A stretch of 64,000 nt of DNA from Hygrocybe punicea. Its lineage: Eukaryota; Basidiomycota; Agaricomycetes; Agaricales; Hygrophoraceae. A program made the position numbers and the translations under genes. The stretch spans positions 4,250,767 through 4,314,766 of the forward strand of contig OY744469.1 in the NCBI GenBank assembly GCA_963556145.1, given 5' to 3'. Position 1 is the stretch's first letter; every line of letters begins with the position of its first letter. Shown here one piece after another: positions 39,236 through 49,904 of the stretch. The notes under the pieces are model-generated. The model was not told the DNA's origin and did no database searches. It saw only the letters and a program-made list of their open reading frames with translations.

Positions 39236-41790
39236 GGTGTAGCGACGGTGTATATGGTGATAATGCATTTGCTGTACTTGGCCCTGATGACAAGACTGGA
39301 TGTACCACTTAATGTCGTGGTCGAGGTGTGGCCACCAGAAATGGTCAAGTAGCCGTGTGCGGACGGAGAATATGCCTTTATGGCCAAGGGAGTTGTGAGC
39401 ATCTTTGAGTAATTGAAGCCAATGGTTGGGCGGTATGACGAGTTTGTGTTTTCCATGATGGTCTTTATGCCAAAGCTTGTTATCAGTGACGAAGAACTCA
39501 AGGGAGTATCTCAGGAGCAGATGGTACTCGTCATCCATGAGGTTCGCGGGTCGGGTTAGATCTCATAACCAGGTCTTGACGAGGGCAAGATGAGCGTCAG
39601 CCGCATGTGCTTTATCGGATCACAGTATGTCAGCAACGGCTTCCTGATTCGTGTAGACGAGGACGGCTGGTAACTCTTGGAGCCAGTCGGCTGTGGCTCG
39701 ACAATGGCCACATATGGCAATCGGCTTAGATGGCATGGGGATGGGTCGGTAGTTAATGACTTCCATAAAGAAACTGTAGGAGTGGTCGAGCCAGTCATCG
39801 GAGTCGTCAATCTCTTCAGGGTCTTCTGCAGCATGGGGGCATCTGGAGAGTCCATCGGGTGCACCATGTGTGGAAGCCGGCTATCCATCAGTTGATCGTC
39901 ACATTGGGTTGGATGTTGGGGTTGTTGAGCATCCCTTTTATATACTTGGCATCAACTTCAACGGTGAGATTGTGGACACTGATAATAAAGATCCGGTAGG
40001 CGTGGAGGGCCCTGAAGAGGCCGTAGAGCTTGAGTTTAGACTGGGAGTATCGGGCTTCATGTTTGTTCCACGATATTGAACCAAAGTGATTTGGATAGCG
40101 TTTTCTGTCGGCGCGGATTTGCATGAGAACAAAGCCAACTCCAAGGATGGAGGAATCAACGGTGAGAATAACTTCCCATTCATGCATGTAGTCAATAGCG
40201 CGCAGCGCTGGAAATGTGATGATGGTGTTTTTGAGGTAGTTGACGGCAGTCTCTTCTTCTTCGCCAAATTCGAAGGGTGTCCCTTTGTGGGTAAGACGGA
40301 TGAGGGGTCGGGAGTGGAGCCAGAAGTCTTTGATAAAGATGTGCAAGACACCACAGATACCGAGCAAGGCATGAACTTTGGTGAGGTTGGTTGGTATTGG
40401 CCAATCGCGAATCTTCTGCACTTTGGACTCGTCGGCTACTCGTCCTTTGTATGTGCATCGATGGCCAACAATGATGACTGAGGGTCAACACAACTTGAGT
40501 TTCTTGCCATTGAATGTACTGCCGACATAGCAGAAATGCTGGATGACGCGGTTGACACCTTGGAAATGTTCCCAAATGAAATGTCAGATTGCCGGGTTCT
40601 CGGGTATGGTCTCGTAGGTACCGTCAGGTTGTTCATAGTGGGTTGGAGGCCCTTTGACAGGGATATTGTCCATATATGGAATGGCAAGGTGTGGGATCTC
40701 ATCACGGAGGATGTACATGGAGTCACTGTGTAAGATCTGTGGGGAATTTGTGTATCTCATAGCGATCCACGTAAGTCGAAGTGTTCCGAGTGGAGACTGA
40801 AACATCATATAGTCCAGAGACGAGGGGTGGACGAGGCATTGGTCGAAAGAGACGAAGAGGTCAAAGGAAGCATAGCAAGAGTGGCCACCAAAGGCCTCGG
40901 CCAGGTGCTCAGTCATGGGTGGTATGGCGGGATCGTGGATAGTGATGGCATTAAGCAGCTGTAGATCGTGGACGATACGAAGGGACTTCCCATCCTTTTT
41001 CAAAATGCAAAACCAATGGGAGCGGTATGACAAATTTGAGGGTTCATAGGTACCGGCATTAATCTTGTCTTTGATGATGCCGATGACTTCGTTGAGGATG
41101 CCGGGTGTGATTGGGATATTTCTATGGACCCACGGGTCATGCAGTATGGTGGGAATGTGGATCGGCGGGAAGTAGTCCATGTTGAATTACCCTTTCTCAG
41201 ATTTGTTCCAGGCGAAAGCAGCTTCTTGCGTTTTAATGATATGGTGGCCGAGTGTCTCTTCCTCAGGCCAAAGAAATCCATCTGGGTTCATCGGCATCAC
41301 ATCATGTTGTTCCTGGGTGTAGCGGGTACCGGGTGTAAAGTCGGGTGGATGTGTCGGGAGCGTGAGTAAATTGGCTAGCAGGTGGCCGGTGATCTTGCAT
41401 ATGATCCGGTATTTGTTGGGAAGAGTGGTAGAAATTGGGCAGATATGATCGGCTACCTTTTTATACTTTCTCTTGGTGATGACTCCTTTTAGGTCCCTGG
41501 TAGGGGGGGTGGTATATGAGATATAAGTAGCATGTTCAGTAGGGGTTTTGTTACAAATATTCGAAGGGGAAATAGATGATGTGGGAGCAGAGACAGAACA
41601 AGACGAAGGAAGGGTATCAGTAGTACGTATCTGATTTTGTACATCGGTCAACAATGAAATGTACTGGGCGGCAGTCTGAGGCTGAGACGAAGAGAAATCT
41701 AAATCGATAGAAAAACATAAGTCCTATTCTAAGGGAAACGGCAAAAGGGAAGAATAGTTCATGGTATAGGTGTGGTCACTTTCAAGTGGT
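39236..41790 (-). pseudogene. Pol remnant (RT, RNase H, partial integrase)
   Basis: Minus-strand frames match the intact Pol from its start to the integrase H/H/C/C region. Included are the RT fingers (LKKDGKSLRIVHDLQLLN, about 40960-41010), the catalytic segment now PYMDNIPVKG (about 40655-40685), where the second Asp of YMDD is Asn, and RNase H (TVDSSILGVGFVL). Frames break near 40584, 40421 and 39540. Not functional. Confidence 0.85.
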
Positions 41791-42179
41791 GGCTTCTCAT
41801 CTCCTGGTGCGTCCTTCCTGAGAGGTATCTCTGGGTCCTCGACTTCTAAAAATCCAGCTTTCCGGTGTTGGACCGCTCTTGTCGGTTCTTCTGGTTGTGC
41901 TCGATGGTGGGAAAAGTGACGATGGTGCCGGTGTTTGGATCCGTGATTGTGACCTGCTGTTCTCCATTTTTATAATCCTTTGTGAGGGCCTCGGAAAGTG
42001 TGAAGAATGGGCGGCCGATGAGGATCTCGTAAGGGGCGTCATTGACGACTTGGACTTGCAGGAATAGATCGATGTCACCAAAGTGAATTTGAGGTTGGCT
42101 ATCCGGCCGAGGGTGTCATTGTCGCTTTTGTTCACCGACTGCATCCGCATCTTCATGTTCTGGAGGCTGTAACCGAGTT

Positions 42180-44494
42180 TCTCCCAAATGTCGCGTCACA
42201 TGCCGATGATTATGGAGCCGTTGTTGAGGATGCACTCGAATATGAACTTGCCATTGATGAGTGGGTAGACCACACAGAGAGGGACTGAGTCTCGACCGAC
42301 AACGAGCGGGACATTTTCCTGACAGTGTTGGCAGGCACGGGTGGGGATTTCAGGCGCATGGAAATGGAAGACTTCTACATTGTTGGTCTTGGTGGTGACC
42401 TTTTTCGAGGTAGTGAGATCCTTCATGTGATGGCGAGCGTCGGATGACATGGATAAGAGTTCTTGTTGCGAAATGCAAACCTGAGAATTGAGCATGCGGT
42501 CAATGATGGATTTAGCAATACCAGGGTCCTCGATGGGGGCCTGATAGCGGTATTGTGGGTGTGACATGGGAAGGTTCTGGGGGGTACAAGGCACAAAGGT
42601 GGTCAGCTCGGTCGGCTGCATATTAGAAGGGGGGACTATGGTGATCGACTGCTCGTTGATAGGCCTGGCCATTTTCTTGGTGGGTTTCATGGCGGGAACG
42701 GATGTGGAAGTGGCAGGCGGATTGGGATATGATTCTCTAGATTTGGCTTTCACTTTTGAGGGGATCTCTACGCCATTGAATCTAACCTGTTTATGAAGCT
42801 GCTGCACTTTGGCTTCCAAAACCTTGATCTGCTCGTTGTTGTTGTCGATGTCGGACGTCGTCGACTGAAAGATGTCGGCGTACTCAGTGGTGACCTCAGG
42901 TTCGTAGGTTGGTACTTTGACGGCGGAGACGAAGTTGGTTTTGATGTGAGGCGGGGGGTTGCGTTGGAACAGTTCTGTGGGGTTACGGGCAGGGGGAGTG
43001 TGGTTGCTGAGGTTCTGCGCGTGCCACGCATCGAAGCGATCCTTCATATTTTTGCCGACGATAGCCTTTGGAAGATACATTCTGTTGGGCAACATGATGC
43101 GGCTGTGCTTGTTCTTGCGGCATATTCCATCCCAAGTGTACTGTTCGCAGATTGGACAATCACGTATATGATGGAACGGGTCGTTGCAAAAGAGGCAGTT
43201 AAAATTGGTGAACCCCTGTCCCGCGGTGGTCAGCTCAGCCCTATTTGCACAAGGCTTTGGTGGATTGTTTTGTTTGGTGAAGGCTTGTGTGAGGATGGCG
43301 AGTTGCTGTGAGACAAGATGAAAGAGGTCAGATATGTTAGGTTCGATCAGTTCTGCTTTAGGAACAACTGGGTCATAGCGAGCGGGTGGCGGGTAGTGGG
43401 TAGCGGGTTCTATTGCAAATACCTAATGGCAGCAGGCGATGTTGACGAAAGACAAGAGACGGTGGACGGTTCGGCCACAGTTCCTGCCAGCAGGAAGTGG
43501 GCGCAGTTGTGGAAGTCCTGGAAGTCATAAGGGTTGTTATGGAAATGGTTCGGCTTCTGGTACTGCAGATGGGTTTTGATGTCCTTTTTGAGCTCGGCAT
43601 GGAAGCCATTCTCGTACATGATGTTGCGTTCTCAAGGAGAGATCTGACCTTTGTCTAAAAGGAACTCTGAGATTCAGATGAACTTGTGATAGTATATGCC
43701 AAGTTCGGCGTGAGTACGGATGCTGTAACTGGTTTGGGTGTGGGTGAGATGGTCGAGATCTGCCATTGTGTACTGATGATTGTCTTCCATGCCTGGATAT
43801 AGTACGAGAACACTCCTTTTATAAGTCGCGTAATTGGTGCCGGTCGCGCTAGGCAGACTTGCCCAAAGCTCGTAGTCACTAAGGGACACGTAGTGCAAAC
43901 TATGCTTAATGCGGCAGGTCGGGGCCATAGAATGACCACGAGTGGGCATTGTCATGGGGTGACATGGGGAGGGGTAACATGGGGACTAGTTGAAGATCCG
44001 GAGGTCGAAATCATTGTTGTAATAAGAATTGGCTGAGATGGAACGGTTGTCGGGTGTATGATGGGCGGGTCGGGTAACGTGGCCAATGACAGCGTGGACG
44101 AGGATGGGGATGAGGACGAGGACAAAGTTTTTGATATCGAGAGCGAGGACGTGGACAGAGGTTCTAACGAAGTTGAGGTTGGGGACATAGGCGATGCAGG
44201 TGTTGAACTAAGATCAGATGAGTTGGGTGTTATCGTAATAATTGGTATATTGACCGATTCGGGACTGTCAGATGAAAGATATAAGGGGGTGTTTGACCCT
44301 GAGATGAGCGGAAGATTGTTATGTTGAGCGAGGTGGTCAGGTACTAGCTGGAAGAAGTCATTGTCAATTGTCAGGTTGAAGGCAGCTAAAGAGAGTTCTT
44401 GTTGAAGAGTTCTTTGAGGAAGATCTCGAAGATGATGGTCAGAGGGAGGGATATGGGAAGAGGAAGCTATGGTGATGCTAAACTATTCCTCACA
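42180..44494 (-). pseudogene. Gag-protease remnant
   Basis: Minus-strand frames at about 43674-44188 and 42196-43095 match Gag of the intact element, including the Ser/Thr/Pro-rich part upstream of the first ATG. The knuckle region lies about 43140-43210. The protease region reads LNNGSIIIGM, with the catalytic Asp changed to Asn. The frame breaks several times between. Confidence 0.82.
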
Positions 44495-44506
44495 GTGGGC
44501 TCCAGA

Positions 44507-44782
44507 TGTAGTGAATGTGGCCTGGGTAGGCGCGGATTCAGTGTGCAAGTCCATTTGTCATTGGGGTGAAAACCCAAAACTCTTCTTGTTTGTAACTATT
44601 TACAAAAGCCACTACATACAAATGACAGGACAAATAAGGAATATGGTGAAACAAAGAAATATATGCCCAGAGATATACCAATCTCTACATCAGGTTCAAG
44701 CATGGATCATTGGGAGTGTCAGGTTTGAGTGGATTTGTGAAATATTGATTATCCGGTCTCAGAGGGTTGAGGACCCTCTACA
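44507..44782 (-). repeat. Diverged 5' LTR of the old Ty3 relative
   Basis: On the minus strand it begins TGTAGAGGGTCCTCAACCC, like the intact LTR, and ends next to the conserved primer site (44495-44506). At about 276 bp it is much shorter than 795 bp, so it has a large internal deletion or belongs to another subfamily. Confidence 0.7.
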
Positions 44783-45341
44783 ATGTGTCATGATAGGTTT
44801 TGGTGAAATGGTCTGTTCCATCCCTTCTGAGCCATTCTTTGTTATTTGCATTCCTTTGTTCATGTAGCATATATCTACCCCTCACCATAGCATAAAGGCC
44901 TCAGTTGTGTTTCCATTATCACATGGGAGTCTGTTAGATTTCTACCAATGTTTGATTCCATCACTGACAATTACCTACTAGATTGGTATCTCATACCTAG
45001 GTGATTGTAATACATAGTTGCATTTCTGTTATTGCACTGAGATTGGTGTCTCATACCTAGCTTCTACAAAGCACTGAGGGCATTGAAGTGCCATCCAGTG
45101 TCTATATTTGAGAGCTCTCACAGGGCTTTGTGTGTGATCTGTTGACTAAATTGTCAGCCCATGGAATTATGGCATGGCAGAGATGGGGATGCATGGAGAA
45201 AATGATCATGATCATGATTGTTGATGATGTCAAGGACAAGACCGTGATCACTGATGCTACTGTACAAATTTGGTCAATTTGCTAGGCCATGTGACATGTG
45301 ACACTGGAGGCAAAACTGAGCTGATGTGAACAAAGAAAGTG
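44783..45341. other. Non-coding interval
   Basis: No supported gene. A short repeat of GATTGG-ATCTCATACCTAG occurs at about 44981 and 45041. Confidence 0.35.
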
Positions 45342-45364
45342 AATCTAATCTAATCTAATCTAAT
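45342..45364. repeat. (TCTAA)n microsatellite
   Basis: Four to five tandem units of ATCTA. Confidence 0.9.
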
Positions 45365-45375
45365 TGAGTTTGGGC

Positions 45376-45800
45376 CAGGCCCAGGCACAAGTTTGTACCC
45401 CCTCAAACTGTGCACAGGCCAAGTTCAGATGCAAAATGTTTCGCCTTTGCAGAAGGGAGCACTTTGGTGAGTGTATCTGCTACTAGCCAATGGCATGGGT
45501 AACCTGTGGGTATTGGCGCTGCACCCATACCTGTACCAACAGCTACCTGTACCCATGATCTGGCAGGTTTACCTGTAATTTTGAGCCCCGGATCATCTAA
45601 CACAGTCAAGTATTGAGTAAGTTATGATCAAAACAATGAAGAATGATTGTTTTGATTATAACTCACTCAATACTTAACCATTTTGGTACTTGTACCCGTT
45701 ACCCATTCAGGTCATCATACCCATGCCAATCACTATCTGCTACCATATCTTCAGTTGGGCAGTAAACAAGATGAAGCTTACACCACCAAACTTGAAAATG
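45376..45800 (-). pseudogene. Ty1/copia RNase H C-terminus, split by a MITE
   Basis: Minus strand reads LHLVYCPTEDMVAD before the MITE and ADTLTKVLPSAKAKHF then ASELGLC after it, ending at a stop near 45404. This is the typical end of copia Pol (the D-x-x-TK-x-L-x(n)-HF-x(n)-LGL pattern). A purine-rich GTTTGAGGGGGT follows, as expected for a polypurine tract. Only this end is recognisable. Confidence 0.75.
45484..45735. mobile_element. 252-bp hAT-type MITE
   Basis: Ends TAGCCAATGGCATGGGTA and (as complement) TAGTGATTGGCATGGGTA are inverted repeats. The 8-bp duplication TCTGCTAC lies at 45476-45483 and 45736-45743. TAG ends with 8-bp duplications fit hAT elements. An internal hairpin is formed by AGTATTGAGT... 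and ...ACTCAATACT around 45612-45677. Removal rejoins the copia motif. Confidence 0.88.
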
Positions 45801-46434
45801 TCCTGTGGATTTCCTGCTCTTAAGCTCCAGCTTGAATCAAACAATGCCCATTGAAAATTGAACAAGACAGGTGTGGATTGTAAACAGCCTCTGTGTGATG
45901 AAGTAAACAGCCTCTGTATAAATTTGGTGTGAACTCAAGGTTGTTATGTGGAGACCATCAGGACTGACTGGATCTGCATTCTGCGTGAAGCAAGTTAGGT
46001 CCTGATGGCAAAGTGCAGTTGGTCCTGAGGGCAAACTGAAGCCATGCTAAGCACATATATGGTATGGTGCTGTGCCTGTTGATCAACCAGAGCTCTGGCT
46101 CCCACTGTAGTTGTGCTTGATCTTCCTGCAATCTGAGCTCATTGCATTTTTTTTCACCTCTCATCCCTCCTTGCAGCCATATTATTGCACTGAGCATGTG
46201 TCACATTTGCATTGTGTAGATACCACAACTTAAGCATAAATTGACGACAGAAAGCTTCCCAGTTGCATTGCAATTTGAACCATAGTTTTATTTCCTGCTT
46301 TTTAACCCACAGTGAAATATTTTTCATCCTGCAAACCATCTCCCTCAGCTTAACCTTGGCACACTGAGGCTAAATCACTGTGCACCATCTTCAATTACCC
46401 ATTGGATGAAAGACTGATAAACTGAACACCTACC
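45801..46434. other. Non-coding interval
   Basis: No supported gene. Weak minus-strand frames show no recognisable domain. It may be remaining copia LTR or host spacer. Confidence 0.3.
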
Positions 46435-46790
46435 AGAGCCCTCAAAGACATGACACCTCTCCAAGCTGCCACAGGTAGCAGGCCAAATGTTGCTGAGATT
46501 TGTGAATGGGAAGAAAAAGTGTGGGTTAGAATAGAGAAGGGCAACAAACTAGGTGGTCACGTCCATCAAGGACACTGGGTCAGCCTTGATGACAACAGCA
46601 AAGGGGCTCAGATCTATTGGCCTGAGTCTAAAACAGTCACAGTGTAATGGCAAGGTTGGGGTGGCTATGGAACAGTGATCCTAACCAAGGGATGTCAGTG
46701 TAGAAGTGACAGGGGAATAGTTAGTATCTAGCTTCAGTACAATAAAGAAGGAAAGAAAAGGAAAAGCTGCTGAGCAAGTACTACTAAGAA
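46435..46790 (+). pseudogene. Ty1/copia integrase-region remnant
   Basis: Reads TPLQAATGSRPNVAEICEWE then KVWVRIEKGNKLGGHVHQGH and IYWPESKTVTV. This matches the segment after the copia integrase core (the T-P-x-E-x-x-T-x-x-K-P-x-x-x-x-L/W motif and following beta-rich domain). It is on the opposite strand to the copia fragment at 45.4-45.8 kb, so the two need not come from one element. Confidence 0.7.
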
Positions 46791-47046
46791 TCTGACTGAG
46801 CTGACATAAGCCGACGATACTGATGGTATTGGGTATGGTGGGTCAGGTGTCAGGTGATGAGGGGTGAAGATAGATAGTCGTGGTATGTGTGGAGAAAGAG
46901 TATAGGTGTCGGTGAGTCGTATAATGATCAGACTAGGCTATGAAGTAGACTCTGAGTGGGAGGGAAAATGAGACTGGATTTGTCATTTTGTTATGGTTGT
47001 TGGTCACTGTTTTATAGTACAGAATCAAGGGTATACTGCTTTGGTA
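46791..47046. other. Non-coding interval
   Basis: GT-rich, no gene seen. Ends with the left 8-bp duplication CTTTGGTA (47039-47046) of the next element. Confidence 0.4.
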
Positions 47047-48008
47047 TAGTAAATGGCACGGGTATGGGTAAACCTGTGGGTTTGGGTCTGGGTCACACTT
47101 TTGTGACCCGTGGCTATACCTGTACCAGCGACGGGTTACCCGTGACTTTTAAGTCACGTGGTTGACGTGAGCTTCAATGCGTCGCTCAACCAACACCAGC
47201 AGAGGTAAGTTTCTCTTTTTCATTGAGTTTTTATATTATTCTAATGAATCTGACAGGTAAAACATAACTACCCGAGTCAAAACGAGGACGAAAACAAGGA
47301 TGGCGGCAGGTGAATGACAATGGCAATGGCCACAATGACAGCGACAACGATAATGACTATGGCCACGATCATGACCATGACCATTACCACAACCACCAAG
47401 AACACCAACACGATCGGGGTGCAAGGTGGACAACCGCAAATGAGGGCAGTGGCTGGGTGGGTGGTGTGCCCACTGCCCAGCCTCTCGGTATGTGTCCCTG
47501 TCCCGTCAACCAAGCTAATGCTTGAATGAACAGGCTGCTGCAATACCTTGCAAATGTGCCATGACACGTTGACTGATGTGTAGATGTTGTTCATGAGGTA
47601 GGCACCAAGAAGGACTGGCACCAAGAAGGACAACGGCATCACGAAGGACAACAGGAGCATGGGCTATACCCGCGCTCTCATTTCCGGGGCTCAATACTCA
47701 TCCCAAGCCCCCTGCATACTGGTCCGCGATGGGCCAGAGTGCCCAAAGACCACCATCCCCTTCACCTTGCATCCACCAGCATTGCATCAATTGATGCACA
47801 TCTGTTGTCACGAGGTCAAATGGTGATGTGGGCAGGGCAATAAGTGGGTGAGACCTGCAGGTTACCTATGGCAGGTGCGGGTCCCGGATGACCCCAGGGT
47901 CAGAAATCACCTGTTGAAAACCTGTACCCCAGGGTGGGTATGGGTTCTCAACGGTTATGGGTATGGGTACCCCTGGAATTACCCAGGGGTTACCTGTGCC
48001 ATTCACTA
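47047..48008. mobile_element. 962-bp hAT-type non-autonomous element with internal cargo
   Basis: Ends TAGTAAATGGCACGGGTA and (complement) TAGTGAATGGCACAGGTA match each other and the family of 45484-45735. The duplication CTTTGGTA flanks at 47039-47046 and 48009-48016. Inside, an intron-like segment (AG/GTAAGT near 47205 to TGACAG near 47257) precedes a degenerate GATGAC/AATGGC-type tract that reads Asp/Asn/His-rich on the plus strand. That tract recalls the ones in the 8.9-12.7 kb foldback. No transposase. Confidence 0.82.
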
Positions 48009-48016
48009 CTTTGGTA

Positions 48017-48230
48017 TAGGTTACTTTGGCCGATAGCAGACTACAAAGGAGAAACAAAAAGGGAAGGAGAAGATGGGAGTTGTGAGGCAATGAAGGAACA
48101 GAGAATGGAGAGGAAAATAGATTTAGTGAAAAAGATGTAAAATTGAGATGTATCTCCAATGGAACAGGGGTATATGAATGAGGCAAGTCCGATGTCGGTG
48201 TAGAAAATCTGAAGGGTCATGTGTGATTAT
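48017..48230. other. Non-coding interval
   Basis: Purine-rich. No gene seen. Confidence 0.4.
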
Positions 48231-48375
48231 TGTAGAGACTCAATGTCCCCCTGAGTCCATATTGTTGATGTATCACGAATCTGGATGAACCAGACACTCC
48301 CAACAACTCGCATTCAAATCCAACACAACCAGATGTGACGTGACGTGATGTGACCAATGTAACCCAACACATCAC
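48231..48375 (+). repeat. Truncated LTR of the TGTAGAG family
   Basis: Starts TGTAGAGACTCAATGTCC and follows the first 150 bp or so of the solo LTR at 59006 closely, including the TGACGTGACGTGATGTGACC-like part. The remainder is missing. Confidence 0.75.
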
Positions 48376-48394
48376 CTGACCTTCCCACACTACA

Positions 48395-48443
48395 AGCCTT
48401 ATAATAGTGGTTGAACACGTGTCTCAACCACTATTATAAGGCT
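48395..48443. repeat. Perfect 20-bp hairpin
   Basis: AGCCTTATAATAGTGGTTGA (48395-48414) is exactly complementary to 48424-48443, with a 9-nt loop that contains ACACGTGT. Confidence 0.92.
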
Positions 48444-49174
48444 CTAAAGTCTTAAAACCACGATCTGGCCATAAATCAGTCTCCACCCTAGCCTCAGTAT
48501 GTAAGTCTTATTAGTAGTTATTAGTAGCATATACTAGTAATGTAATAGTGTCCTAAATATGGCAATAACCCGTTCGGGAATGTCAGGTCTGGTCAGGAAC
48601 AAGGGCGCTGATGGACTCGGGCTTTCCCATCACCATTGCCATGGCCCCGCCCATCACTCACAGGCATACGCGCTCGTCGTTGTCAATGTTGAGCATGGCT
48701 ATTTCACTATCCCGCCGTCTTTTCTTGCAGAATTTTTTACATATCATAGATATATTCTTATAAATACTGTATATAGACTAATATACATGAAAATAAAGAG
48801 AAATAAAAGAAATAAAGAATAATCATACATGGGGTGCTGCCGATGAACGGGAGGGTACACACCTTCATGGAGGCGCCAGACTGGGTCTGGAATTGATAGC
48901 AAAGGGTGGTGGAGGGTGGGTGATGGGAGGGAGGGATGCTGGGGGCTGGGGAAGGGTGCATGGAGAGGGGGGTGGCGATGGGTGGCGAGGAAAGGTCCAG
49001 GAAGCGAGGCGGTTGGGGGAAACGGAGAGGGGATGGATGGGGGAGGGCTCCTGGCCCCAAACGAGCGGTGGGAAACGGTAAGTACGTGGGGGAAAAGCAG
49101 GAGGGGGATGGGTACCCACCTGTACCATTAAGGCCCCCCATGGCCCCCTTTGTATTACATCATCAATAAAAACA
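48444..49174. other. Interval with a G-rich block
   Basis: Bases 48900-49110 are very G-rich (GGAGGGTGGGTGATGGG type) and resemble the outer arm of the 8.9-kb foldback in composition. An 87-codon frame at 48559-48822 has no recognisable domain. No gene is called. Confidence 0.4.
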
Positions 49175-49202
49175 ATGGGGACGTCATCTACGACGTCCCC
49201 AT
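49175..49202. repeat. 11-bp-stem hairpin
   Basis: ATGGGGACGTC and GACGTCCCCAT enclose a 6-nt loop. Confidence 0.85.
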
Positions 49203-49904
49203 GGTCCCCGTCATGGGTTTCATCGTCCAGATTGGTCCTGCTGTCGAGTTGCGCGAGGGTAGCAACCAGGGCGGTTGCGACGGCGATATTTCGACGACAC
49301 CACCGCCATTGACCACACCATCACTGGTGGCAACTCTCCACAATCCTCTTGTCATCTTCGTCACTGTGTGCCTGGTCCGCTGTAGAGGCTCCGGGCCATC
49401 TGGACCCGAATCCTCTTCATATCCCACATCGTCCCCGTCCATTCCTATTCATGTATCGTTGATTCCGCCCAATTCCGGTCCTCTCCGTCGATTCCACTCC
49501 GGATCCCCCCTCCGGAATCGTTCATACACGCAATGTGAACCACTCACGGTCATTGTCTATGAAGGTTGATTCACTTCTTACTCCATGGTGAAGGAGGACT
49601 ACAATACAAATAGTTGTAGCTAGGAAGGCATAGCCTTATCAGAATTCTTTTTTTCTTTGTTGTTTGTTTGTTAATCAGAACACAAAACATAACAAGGTCG
49701 GCCCAATACCGGTATCAGTGGACAATAGAATAAATATTTTTGAATGGAATAGTGTTGGGGAAGTTTGGTCTCAGACTGATCCAAACCCGGTTTCGGTTTC
49801 GGTTTGGGAATTTCTAGCGGAGACTGAATGGTTCGGTCTCGGTTTGGGAGATTTGGCCGCAGTTCAAACCCAGTTCAAACTGAGTTTGAACTGATCCAAT
49901 AAAT
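49203..49904. other. Interval with possible small elements
   Basis: 49200-49560 is relatively CpG-rich and unlike its neighbours, with no recognisable domain in its 139-codon frame. 49770-49900 has repeated CGGTTTCGGTTTGGG and an inverted CAGTTCAAAC/GTTTGAACTG block directly at the end of the Plavaka homology, suggesting an inserted MITE whose ends I cannot fix. Confidence 0.35.

Larger units (their letters stand above)
39236..44782 (-). mobile_element. Old, truncated minus-strand relative of the 19.8-kb Ty3 element
   Basis: LTR, primer site, gag-protease and pol follow in minus orientation and match the intact element along most of their length. Sequence stops inside the integrase zinc region at 39236, where minisatellite copy 3 begins, so the 3' half of integrase, the antisense gene and 3' LTR are absent. 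Many Arg codons are replaced by His, Gln, Cys or Trp and CpG is depleted, with several stops. Confidence 0.9.
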
